DNA of 64,000 nt from Bin80 sp026708685 (GTDB lineage: Bacteria; Bacteroidota; Rhodothermia; Rhodothermales; Bin80). Shown piece by piece: positions 26,292 through 34,277 of the stretch. Position numbers and translations under genes: made by a program. The stretch's first letter is position 1. Each line of letters begins with the position of its first letter. The stretch lies in the NCBI GenBank assembly GCA_965200955.1, contig OZ241742.1, positions 3,534,001 to 3,598,000 of the forward strand. Reading direction: 5' to 3'. The notes under the pieces were generated by a model, which was given only the letters and a program-made list of their open reading frames with translations, did not search any database and was not told where the DNA came from.

Positions 26292-27449
26292 ATGGAGACT
26301 ACTATTGATATTGCGAAAAAATCTGGCCCTTTAGTTTCTGATATCACAGGTATCCATGATACTGAAGTAATTGAGGATAGCTCCGAATTGGATGATCTTC
26401 CCATCCCCCATGATTACGACATTTCTTCATTTGGAGCTGACTTTCCAGTAGAATCTCTTGTTAACCGTCTGAATCGTGGAGATGTCATTATCCCGTCCTT
26501 TGGTTCGTACAGTAGTGATAATGGTGAGTTTTCTGGATTTCAGAGAAATAATGTTTGGACAAAAGAAAGGTCAGATAGATTCATTGAGTCGCTCCTTCTT
26601 GGATTACCTGTTCCTGGGATTTTCTTAGTCAGAAATAAAGAACAACAATTATTAGTCCTTGATGGACAACAACGCCTCCGTTCATTACAAAAATTTTATG
26701 AGAATTCTGGTAATTCTAAATTGTATAAATTGGGCAATAAAGTACACTTGGATTTTGCTGGCAAAACATATGAAACTCTTGATATAGGTGACAGAAGAAG
26801 ACTTGACGATAGTTTGATCCATGCTACCGTGGTCAAACAAGATCGACCAACTGATGATCAGAGCAGTATTTATGATATTTTTGAGCGCTTAAATACTGGT
26901 GGTATGAATCTGTATCCGCAAGAAATCAGAATTGCACTCTATCATGGTGAATTCGCTCAATTACTTTTAGATCTTAACGAGAATGAGGATTGGCGCTTGC
27001 TCTACGGCCGAAAATCAAATCGTCTGAAGGACTTGGAGATGATTCTAAGGTTTTTTGCCTTTTATTATAGTGGAGATGTTTACAAAAAGCCGATGAAAGA
27101 TTTCTTGAATAAATACATGTCAAGAAATCGTCACCTTACACACCAAAGTAAGGATGAATTAACAGATATTTTTGAAAAGACCACATCAATGCTAAGAAAT
27201 TCTGTTGGTCGGGAAGCATTTAGGCCTGAGGGAGCACTCAATGCTGCTGTGGTTGAGTCTGTGATGACTGGGATCGCAAAACGACTTCAACTCGGACCAA
27301 TCACTCATTGTAATCATATTAAACCGCGTCTTCAAGAATTATTCTCTGATAATGAATTCATCGCATCGGTGAAAACTGGTACATCTGAGGAAAACAAGAT
27401 CATAACTCGGCATCAACTATCTTTGCACTCGTTCTCAAATATCGAATGA
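26292..27449 (+). CDS. DUF262 (GmrSD/ParB-like) protein
   Basis: A 385-residue protein with the DUF262 hallmarks FQRNNVW (83-89), LPVPGIFL (105-112), DGQQRLRSL (124-132) and FERLNTGG. This fold is the GmrS-like half of type IV restriction systems and is related to ParB/Srx nucleotide-binding domains. The GmrD-like HNH half (DUF1524) is missing. The gene overlaps the next one, a HEPN protein, by ATGA, which indicates a two-gene unit. A decayed copy of its C-terminal third lies at 28785-29165. A role as regulator or sensor for the HEPN nuclease is inferred from the pairing. Confidence 0.85.
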   Translation: METTIDIAKKSGPLVSDITGIHDTEVIEDSSELDDLPIPHDYDISSFGADFPVESLVNRLNRGDVIIPSFGSYSSDNGEFSGFQRNNVWTKERSDRFIESLLLGLPVPGIFLVRNKEQQLLVLDGQQRLRSLQKFYENSGNSKLYKLGNKVHLDFAGKTYETLDIGDRRRLDDSLIHATVVKQDRPTDDQSSIYDIFERLNTGGMNLYPQEIRIALYHGEFAQLLLDLNENEDWRLLYGRKSNRLKDLEMILRFFAFYYSGDVYKKPMKDFLNKYMSRNRHLTHQSKDELTDIFEKTTSMLRNSVGREAFRPEGALNAAVVESVMTGIAKRLQLGPITHCNHIKPRLQELFSDNEFIASVKTGTSEENKIITRHQLSLHSFSNIE

Positions 27450-27928
27450 AACATATTTTGGAACTAACAAAAATGAAGAATCGGATAGATGAAGCTTTTA
27501 AGCGAGTAAATGACATTGACTCTGATAATATTGAGTTGCAATCACATCTTGCCAAGTATCTTTGTATATTGGTGTCAGGATATGTTGAGACCGCTGTTTC
27601 TATTACAGTTCAGGAGTACGCACATCGTAATGGTTCACCTACCTTGTGTCGATTTGTTGAAAGCCATACAAGTAGATTTACAAATCCGAGTCCAGAAAAA
27701 ATCAAAAACTTACTCGGGAGATTCGCAAAGGAATGGAGGAGACAATTCGAAGCATCAGTAAGTAAAGACAAGACGGAGGCCTTAACAACTCTTGTCAAAA
27801 ACCGCAATAAGATTGCCCATGGCCTAGATTCTCAACTTACGTTTAGTGGAGTACAGAATTACTACAAAATTGCTCAAGATGCGTTAAAAGCGTGCAAGTC
27901 ATTTGTCTGGAAAATACGAAAAACGTGA
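27446..27928 (+). CDS. HEPN-domain ribonuclease-like protein paired with DUF262
   Basis: A 160-residue all-helical protein with the HEPN catalytic motif RNKIAHG (R-x4-H) around residues 119-125, resembling MAE_28990/RiboL-PSP-type HEPN proteins. HEPN proteins with an intact R-x4-6-H are usually metal-independent RNases used as toxins or defence effectors. The ATG overlaps the DUF262 stop by four bases. The pair is a plausible toxin-antitoxin or phage-defence unit. The targets are unknown. Confidence 0.75.
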   Translation: MKHILELTKMKNRIDEAFKRVNDIDSDNIELQSHLAKYLCILVSGYVETAVSITVQEYAHRNGSPTLCRFVESHTSRFTNPSPEKIKNLLGRFAKEWRRQFEASVSKDKTEALTTLVKNRNKIAHGLDSQLTFSGVQNYYKIAQDALKACKSFVWKIRKT

Positions 27929-28049
27929 TTGAGCCAATATAATACCTACTCTAAGTTTGAAAAGAATTATGAGCAGTTACTGTTTATCTCAAATCAAATG
28001 GATCAATTGAATTCATAGACCTATTATTTGGCACCTTTCACCGTAGGAC

Positions 28050-28568
28050 TTACTCTGTTTTTGGTTCGAGATCGGATGTATTGTTGTCTGCCTCATCCAC
28101 AGTGTCCTTAATTATTTTTTTTGCTTGATCCCCAACATCCATAACCGTACATGAGAAGATGTTTATGCCTCGTTTTACTTGATCATGGGCATCTACAATT
28201 TTATCGGTGACGAACTCAGTTCCTTGTTTAAGCTGATCCTCTGATTCCATACCCTTATTCATGGCTTTTTCAGTTTCATGTTTGATATGATGCCCCATAT
28301 CAATGGCATGACTCGTCAGCTCCTGAGTACCAGACTTGACGTGATCACCTACATCTGTAATCACATTCGCAACCGCCTGCGTACTTGATTTGACTTGATC
28401 ACTTGCATCCATGACCTTCTTGGCAATCTTTTCTCTTCGCCTTTCAATGGCTCGGAGTATACCGTAGTCCTTACGATCTTCGGACGCTGTAAAACGCAAC
28501 AAAAGTTTCAACATCCACCAAGCCAATCCGAACAGAATTTTTAGAATTATCCACCAAAGTCGTAGCAT
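28050..28568 (-). CDS. Membrane-anchored protein of six 18-residue amphipathic repeats (paralog 1)
   Basis: A 172-residue protein with an N-terminal hydrophobic Trp/Leu-rich helix (residues 3-24), a basic segment (IERRREKIAKK), then from Asp54 six consecutive 18-residue units of the form DxxDxVKxGTxxxxxxxx. Examples are DASDQVKSSTQAVANVIT, DVGDHVKSGTQELTSHAI and DAHDQVKRGINIFSCTVM. Eighteen residues are exactly five alpha-helical turns, so the units would stack into one straight amphipathic stripe, as in proteins lying on membranes. I know no named family; YtxH and LEA proteins are only analogies. A paralog lies at 29862-30404. Confidence 0.75.
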   Translation of the reverse strand: MLRLWWIILKILFGLAWWMLKLLLRFTASEDRKDYGILRAIERRREKIAKKVMDASDQVKSSTQAVANVITDVGDHVKSGTQELTSHAIDMGHHIKHETEKAMNKGMESEDQLKQGTEFVTDKIVDAHDQVKRGINIFSCTVMDVGDQAKKIIKDTVDEADNNTSDLEPKTE

Positions 28569-28580
28569 CTTGACTGATAT

Positions 28581-28624
28581 CTGAACTTAACCCTGTTTTT
28601 AGAAAAATTTAGGGTTAAGTTCAG
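28581..28624. repeat. 14-bp perfect inverted repeat (hairpin) before the 18-mer repeat gene
   Basis: CTGAACTTAACCCT (28581-28594) and its exact complement (28611-28624) enclose a 16-base AT-rich loop. It lies 13 bp upstream of the start at 28568 and next to the copy of the iron-box-like core. It could be an operator, a leader hairpin or a transposon-end relic. Confidence 0.6.
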
Positions 28625-28629
28625 TGATA

Positions 28630-28644
28630 TAGATTTAGTCTAAA
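28630..28644. promoter_or_regulatory. Second copy of the iron-box-like core
   Basis: TAGATTTAGTCTAAA is identical over 15 bases to 24882-24896 in the hmuR operator. The outer arms are not conserved here. It lies 62 bp upstream of the 18-mer repeat gene (minus strand) and 17 bp before a short plus-strand frame that runs into the DUF262 relic. Confidence 0.45.
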
Positions 28645-28784
28645 AAGGTTCATCTTGTGAATGATCCGCTACTCAATTCTAGATAACCTCCGCTTCAATG
28701 ATGCTGAGTTTAGACATTCATTACCACTCTACGAAAATTATCTTCGTCGTTATCGCCTTGATGTCATGGAAAAATCGTTTACAA

Positions 28785-29165
28785 ACTTGTAGAAGATTTT
28801 CCGCCTTTTTTATTGTTGCAGAGATCATTACAAACAACCGATAGGAGACTTCTTGAATAAGTATATGTCCAGAAATCATCCCCCTTGCCACGAAAGCAAG
28901 AATTATTTACTGTAAATTATTGACAGGACTATATTCCACCTAAAAAATTCCGTTGGTCGGTAAGCGTTGAGATATGAGGGCATACTCAACACGCCTGTAG
29001 TTGAGTCGGTGATGCTTGGAATTGCCAGCAGAATCTATCAAGGACCAATTATTTGTGTTTATGAGGTTATGCAGAGACTTCAGAAACTATTTCTGATGGC
29101 GAGTTTCTGATAAAAACAGGTACGTCAGAGGAAGGCACTAGACGATGTAGACATCAACTATCCAT
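28785..29165 (+). pseudogene. Decayed second copy of the DUF262 gene (C-terminal third)
   Basis: Several frames together reproduce the end of the DUF262 protein at 26292-27449. HYKQPIGDFLNKYMSRNH corresponds to VYKKPMKDFLNKYMSRNR, and then, after stops and a frame change, NSVGR*ALRYEGILNTPVVESVMLGIA corresponds to NSVGREAFRPEGALNAAVVESVMTGIA (compare VVESVMLGIA and VVESVMTGIA). At least three in-frame stops interrupt it. The frame before it (28661-28792, 43 codons) continues in phase across a TAG and may be a diverged earlier part. No HEPN relic follows. Confidence 0.8.
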
Positions 29166-29226
29166 GCGGTGTCTTCTGGTATAGAGGGAAACGTAACGGG
29201 AACGATATGCCTTGGGGTTCAGGCTG

Positions 29227-29724
29227 TTAAGGAGCTTCCTTTCCCTCTATTTCAAGCAACTTGTCTCTTAGTTTAAATCCAAGAACACGGCAAACATCAA
29301 AATCAGAGATTCTATTCTGGTAAGCGAGACTCTTAATGAGTCTAAGTTCTTCTTCTGAATAATTCTGATTGTCATCCGCATACTCAAAACTGAATTCTTG
29401 AATCTCGTAAGCCTCTTTGTTTTTGGTCGATACTTGAACAATCTTAACGAATCTATCAATCCATGCTGAGGCATCTAGTTCAGTCCAAATTTGTTCCCCT
29501 AGAGGATTGAGACGGAGAGGACTTTCCCTGTTAATAGTCTTAGGAGGAGGTAATCGGAGAAGAATCTGATCAAGCTTATTCTCTATCTTTTGCATAAACT
29601 CCTTGAAATTGACTTGATCCGTATTCACAGATCCAGCCCATTTTGAAATGCGATAAATCACTGTTCCAATACCTATGAGTACAGCGATTATAGCAACAGC
29701 CGCCTCGGTAGAAATGGTAATCAT
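29227..29724 (-). CDS. Single-helix membrane protein with cytoplasmic domain
   Basis: About 165 residues from the ATG at 29724; the frame is open to 29781. An N-terminal helix (TEAAVAIIAVLIGIGTVIY) is followed by a coiled-coil-like segment (FKEFMQKIENKLDQILLRL), a Pro-rich linker and an acidic helical C-terminal domain (YADDNQNYSEEELRLIK). I recognise no family. It lies between two copies of a duplicated module and has no relic elsewhere in the window. Confidence 0.65.
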   Translation of the reverse strand: MITISTEAAVAIIAVLIGIGTVIYRISKWAGSVNTDQVNFKEFMQKIENKLDQILLRLPPPKTINRESPLRLNPLGEQIWTELDASAWIDRFVKIVQVSTKNKEAYEIQEFSFEYADDNQNYSEEELRLIKSLAYQNRISDFDVCRVLGFKLRDKLLEIEGKEAP

Positions 29725-29861
29725 GTCGATTCTTGGCAAAGTGTTTGAATTAAGTTGGTAGGATGTGATACGCAAGCACAAATATTAATGTTCTTCAACC
29801 ATACATGTTCGAGAAACATCAACCTTTTTGATTCAACATACAATCCTTTCTGGGGAAGATT

Positions 29862-30404
29862 TTACTCTGATTTTGGTTTGGGATCGGATGTCTTCTCTGT
29901 TTCATTCACAACATCCTTTATTCTTTTCTTGGCTTGATCTCCCACATCCATGACCTTACTTGAGAAGATGTTCACGCCTCGTTTTACTTGATCCTGGGCA
30001 TCTGCAACTTTATCGGTCACGAATTCAGCTCCCTGTTTCACTTGATCATCCAGATCCATCGCCTTGCTTGCGGCTTTTTCAGTTTCGCGTTTGATCTGAT
30101 GCCCCATATCTATGGCCTGAGCCGTCAGCTGCTCAGTCCCTGACTGGACATGTTCGCCGACATCAGTGATTATGTCCGCAACCGCCTGTGTACCCGATTT
30201 GACTTCACCACTTACATCCCTGATCTTTTCAGCCATCATCACTGTCCGCCTCTCAATGGAAAAGAGTATACCAGCATCCTTGCGATCGTTAGATGGCAAG
30301 AACCATAACAAGGATCTGATAAACCACCAAATCAAAGTGAGCATGATTTTTAGACAAATCCAGAGAAGTTTGAAAATTGTCCGACAAGATCTGAGCATCT
30401 TCAT
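29862..30404 (-). CDS. Membrane-anchored 18-residue-repeat protein (paralog 2)
   Basis: A 180-residue paralog of the protein at 28050-28568, with the same architecture: a hydrophobic N-terminal Trp/Leu helix pair, a basic IERR segment, then 18-residue units such as DVSGEVKSGTQAVADIIT, DVGEHVQSGTEQLTAQAI and DAQDQVKRGVNIFSSKVM. The two proteins agree along their full length, including the DVGDQAKK near the end and a C-terminal acidic/Lys tail. The gene uses an ATG at 30404. No iron-box-like copy is present upstream. Confidence 0.75.
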   Translation of the reverse strand: MKMLRSCRTIFKLLWICLKIMLTLIWWFIRSLLWFLPSNDRKDAGILFSIERRTVMMAEKIRDVSGEVKSGTQAVADIITDVGEHVQSGTEQLTAQAIDMGHQIKRETEKAASKAMDLDDQVKQGAEFVTDKVADAQDQVKRGVNIFSSKVMDVGDQAKKRIKDVVNETEKTSDPKPKSE

Positions 30405-30809
30405 TGCTTTGTACCTTTTTAATTTTCAATTTTTGAAATGACTTCTTGTTCACAAAACGATCTGAATTAATTCACATCAATGGATTGGTATAGACCATAC
30501 ATCTTCACTGGGTATGCGGAATCGTTGTTTAGATTGGAAAGTATTGGTCATTTTGATGTTCATTGTTGAACGGATTTTGTGGGATGTATCAGATCTATTT
30601 TGGTAACGCATCTCATTGAATGTAGGATCGGGGTATGCAGACACTTGGATGTACATTCATAGAGTCATGGAATTGGTATTGAACATTAATTACCCCACCC
30701 GTATTTCGAACCCCCGCAGATTCAGTCTTAGCAAATATACTTGGTCAAAAACTGTACATGCAGGATGCGAAAAAATACTTTGGGGCAACGATGGATTGGG
30801 ACCACAATC

Positions 30810-30915
30810 AATTTTCTTGTTCAAGCCGTGGAAACATCAAATAAATTTTATCCGTTCACAGTTGTAATGGACTAATCCCATATGCTTTGAGGCGAATAGG
30901 GAACTCTTCATGAAT
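30810..30915 (-). pseudogene. Fragment of a type II restriction endonuclease gene
   Basis: About 105 bp are roughly 80% identical to 35889-35994 inside the intact endonuclease gene. The relic reads EEFPIRLKAYGISPLQL, a stop, then TDKIYLMFPRLEQEN, against QEFQISLKAYGIGPLQLSTDKNYLMYPRLEQEK in the intact protein (compare LKAYGI and PRLEQE). The rest of the gene and the methyltransferase are absent here. The remaining bases of 30405-30941 hold no recognisable gene. Confidence 0.8.
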
Positions 30916-30941
30916 CATTCATTCTTTTTTATCCCGTCAAA

Positions 30942-33785
30942 ATGACGACAGTAGTTAGATCTTTGGGACTCTTCCTATTGATATTTCTTTGCACGGTATC
31001 CGCTGCAAATTCACAGGTCACAATTCAAGGCACGGTGATTGATGGGGAAACCATGACCCCACTTCCCGGTGCTACCATCGCTATTCGAGGTACCACACTT
31101 GGAACCACAACAGCCCTTGATGGAAGCTATACTCTGGAGGTGCCAACTGCTGGTGTCACTCTTGTATTTCAATTTACTGGATATCAAACGCAGGAATTGC
31201 CCCTGCCTCCAAACACGGAAGAACTTGATGTGACCCTGATCCCAACGATCTTCGGTTTACACGAAGTGGTCATTGTGGGCTCACGCAGACAGCCAAGACT
31301 CCTGAAAGACTCTGCGGTGCCAATTGATGTACTGGGAGTTGAGAATTTGCAATCCCTGGCAACAACGGATGTCGATATGATCCTGCAATCCCAGATTCCA
31401 TCCTATAATATCCAGAGCTATACGGGCGATGAAGCTGCCATCGTGCGTCCAGCTACGCTACGTGGACTGCCAACGGATAATGTGATCGTACTGGTTAACG
31501 GCAAGCGTCGTCACCGTTCTGCTTCAATTGCACTCTCTGGAAGTTCGCTGAATACGGGTGCACAAGGACCAGATCTCAACATGATCCCAACGATTGCCTT
31601 GCGTCAGTTGGAGATCCTTCGTGATGGTGCAACGGCTCAATACGGTGCAGATGCAGTCGCAGGTGTATTCAATTTGCAACTGCGGGAAAATCAACAGGGG
31701 ATACGCTCCCTTTTACGTTTGGGGCAGTATTCCAGAGGAGACGGACGCTATATCCATATAGCTACAAATGCAGGATTTTCATTGCCCGGGGAAAATGGAT
31801 TTTTGAATCTGAGTATTGAATACAGGGATGTGCAAGCGACCGTTCGCAGTACGCAACGCGAGGATGCAGCAAAATTGACTGAACGGGGATTTCCCGTTAA
31901 CAATCCTGCTCAACTTTGGGGGAGTCCTGATGTAAGCCACAGCATGATAGGCTTCTTTAATTCAAGGCTGAATGTAACACCAACGATCCAAACTTATGCC
32001 TTCGGTGGCGGCGGTCGAAGAACTCAGGAATACGGCTTCTTTTTCCGTGCACCCGGCACATCAACCGCTCGTAGCAGCGTATTTCGTTTTGGTAGTGAAC
32101 GGGCAGTGATTGATTTAAAACCGGATCAGGGACCCGACTGTATGAATGATGACAGATTGCCTGATCTGAGCGCTTCCTTTCAGGACATTCAGACATTCAT
32201 CTCCGACTTCCAGGGAGAATGTTTTCTATTCAACGAGATGTTTCCAGGAGGGTTTACGCCCCGGTTTGGAGGAGATGTATACGATCTTAGCCTTACGACC
32301 GGTGTACGAGGAGGTCAAAAGGATGGGCTGAACTGGGATTTCAGTATCAGCGGTGCCCGAAGCCTGATCAATTATTTTCTATACAACTCCATCAATGCCT
32401 CATTTGGCCCAGACACCCCGAATTCATTTAAACCTCGCTCCTATTTTCAACAGGAGACGGAGGTATCTGCGGCGTTCTCCATTCCATTACCGGTTAAGCA
32501 GTTTTCCTCCCCAATCAATCTGGCGTGGGGTGCTACTTGGCGTACAGAAATTTTCGAGAGTCGGGCTGGGGATCCATTTTCATGGCAAGTTGGTCCCTAT
32601 GCAGGTCAGGGCTTCAGTGTAGGTTCCAATGGGTATCAGGGTCTGAACCCACTGTTTGCTGGACGATGGATCCGCCCGAGCATTGCCATTCATATGGATG
32701 CTGAGACGGATTTTACCCGTAGACTCTTGGGCAATGTTGCAGTTCGATATGAAAATTACACTTCAGATTTTGGAGGAACGCTCAATGGGAAGGTAGCATT
32801 CCTTTATCGAGCGACGGATCACATTTCGTTCAGGGGAGCGGCAAGTACAGGATTCCGTGCACCGACATCTGGGCAAGCAAACCTGAACGTTTTCCGGACC
32901 GCTGGATTTTCAAAAGAAAAAGGCCTCATTGAGGTCGGTGTCGTACCGTCAACGCATCCAATCGCGGAGGCACTGGGAGGAGAGGCGCTGACACCTGAAC
33001 TCGCAACCAATCTATCTACAGGATTGATTGTAGAATTTCGTGAGGGTCTTACATTGACAGCTGATTTTTTCAGTATCAGATTGAAAGATCGACTATCTCT
33101 GACGGGCAATATCCCCATCACCGATGAAATCGTGCAGATTATAGATTCAAGGAATTTATTTGGGGGCATTACCAACATCCGAGAAGTTCGATTTTATTCC
33201 AATGATTTCAGTACGCGTACCAATGGATTGGATATTTTACTGGCAGCAGATCATGAGTGGAGCCGTACACATGCTTCTTTTGGAAGCATTGTATGGAACT
33301 GGACGACTACGAAGCTGACGCATTTTACACCTCCACGAGAGATCGCCAGTTTTCTGGGTGAATCTCTTTCGTCCCCGCTCACCCTCAGTTTATTGACCCG
33401 ACAGAGACGACTTGAACTTGAACGCCTGAATCCAAGACATCGCGTTGTAATGACCTACAGACATATCGCGAACCAGTGGTCTGGACTGCTACGTGTAAAC
33501 TGGCTTGCCAGTTGGCAGCAGTGCCGCTACGGAAATTCTACCTGTCGTGCAGATGGAATAGATGTTCTGGAAGAATTCCCGAGTTCCTTGATTGTAGATG
33601 CCGAAGTCGGATATGCTCCCAATGACTCCTGGAAAATCACTTTTGGGGTCAACAACATGTTTGATGTTGTTCGTAGAGCACATATTCAGGAACGACTCCG
33701 TCAGGGAAACACTGCCCCCCGTAACTCCCCTATTGATCCGAACGGAATGGGCCTGTATTTACGAATTTCGTCAAACCTCTATTGA
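30942..33785 (+). CDS. Large TonB-dependent receptor with carboxypeptidase-like N-terminal domain
   Basis: A 947-residue receptor: signal peptide to about residue 24, a carboxypeptidase D regulatory-like domain (TIQGTVIDGETMTPLPGAT, residues 27-110), a plug (LRDGATAQYGADAVAGVFNL) and a long barrel with Cys-containing loops ending in YLRISSNLY. It has no SusD-like partner and no other transport gene nearby, so the substrate is unknown. The neighbouring endonuclease relic starts 27 bp before its ATG, so its upstream region has been rearranged. The promoter is not evident. Confidence 0.88.
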   Translation: MTTVVRSLGLFLLIFLCTVSAANSQVTIQGTVIDGETMTPLPGATIAIRGTTLGTTTALDGSYTLEVPTAGVTLVFQFTGYQTQELPLPPNTEELDVTLIPTIFGLHEVVIVGSRRQPRLLKDSAVPIDVLGVENLQSLATTDVDMILQSQIPSYNIQSYTGDEAAIVRPATLRGLPTDNVIVLVNGKRRHRSASIALSGSSLNTGAQGPDLNMIPTIALRQLEILRDGATAQYGADAVAGVFNLQLRENQQGIRSLLRLGQYSRGDGRYIHIATNAGFSLPGENGFLNLSIEYRDVQATVRSTQREDAAKLTERGFPVNNPAQLWGSPDVSHSMIGFFNSRLNVTPTIQTYAFGGGGRRTQEYGFFFRAPGTSTARSSVFRFGSERAVIDLKPDQGPDCMNDDRLPDLSASFQDIQTFISDFQGECFLFNEMFPGGFTPRFGGDVYDLSLTTGVRGGQKDGLNWDFSISGARSLINYFLYNSINASFGPDTPNSFKPRSYFQQETEVSAAFSIPLPVKQFSSPINLAWGATWRTEIFESRAGDPFSWQVGPYAGQGFSVGSNGYQGLNPLFAGRWIRPSIAIHMDAETDFTRRLLGNVAVRYENYTSDFGGTLNGKVAFLYRATDHISFRGAASTGFRAPTSGQANLNVFRTAGFSKEKGLIEVGVVPSTHPIAEALGGEALTPELATNLSTGLIVEFREGLTLTADFFSIRLKDRLSLTGNIPITDEIVQIIDSRNLFGGITNIREVRFYSNDFSTRTNGLDILLAADHEWSRTHASFGSIVWNWTTTKLTHFTPPREIASFLGESLSSPLTLSLLTRQRRLELERLNPRHRVVMTYRHIANQWSGLLRVNWLASWQQCRYGNSTCRADGIDVLEEFPSSLIVDAEVGYAPNDSWKITFGVNNMFDVVRRAHIQERLRQGNTAPRNSPIDPNGMGLYLRISSNLY

Positions 33786-34277
33786 GAGATTGAGCGTGTT
33801 CATAGAAGTTGATCATTTGGATCTTGAATGAAAGCCACTTACGCGGCTGACTGGATTCCCGCCAGCATCATTGATGCCTTGTAACATCAGTTTTCCATTT
33901 TCGAAATCCTTACGAGGATCTCTTCTTTTCAGCCATTAAAGCCACAGACAGGGCATTTGAGGAGACTTTATTGGTTACAGATCATTTTCGATATAGGAGT
34001 GCACCCGACTGCGTTTTATACACCAGTGTCTATCGCTCGTGTCATTGTCATTTTTTCAGTTTTTACTAATTTGAATAAAAGTTTGGCCTTGTGGTCCGGT
34101 ATCACTGGACATGGAATAAAAGAGAAAATTGGTGAAATTCTCCTATAAATTCGAAACTTTTAATTGTCGTTGACGAAAAAAGTAACTGATGCTATACTCT
34201 TGAAAACCATCAGCGCATACGTTCTTTTTCAAACGATTCATGGTAAAACCATTAAACTTTGCATTGATGAAGGGCAA
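33786..34277. other. Intergenic region holding one copy of a 22-base repeat
   Basis: No credible gene is seen. A short frame at 33957-34148 (63 codons) is hydrophobic but has no supporting context. The region contains the 22-base repeat at 34151-34172 and a sigma70-like promoter, TTGACG (34170-34175), 17 bases, then TATACT (34193-34198), on the plus strand, pointing into the 3' end of the methyltransferase gene. Confidence 0.5.
34151..34172 (+). repeat. 22-base repeat copy 1 (next to intact R-M locus)
   Basis: Identical over 22 bases (TCGAAACTTTTAATTGTCGT then TG) to 60238-60259, followed in both by a similar TG(A/T)CG-A-rich stretch. Both copies lie just beyond the 3' end of a minus-strand gene of a (possible) R-M locus. 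Confidence 0.8.

Noticed and set aside
30616..30867. An 83-codon plus-strand frame before the TonB receptor
   Set aside because: Its end is antisense to the endonuclease relic; no support as a gene.
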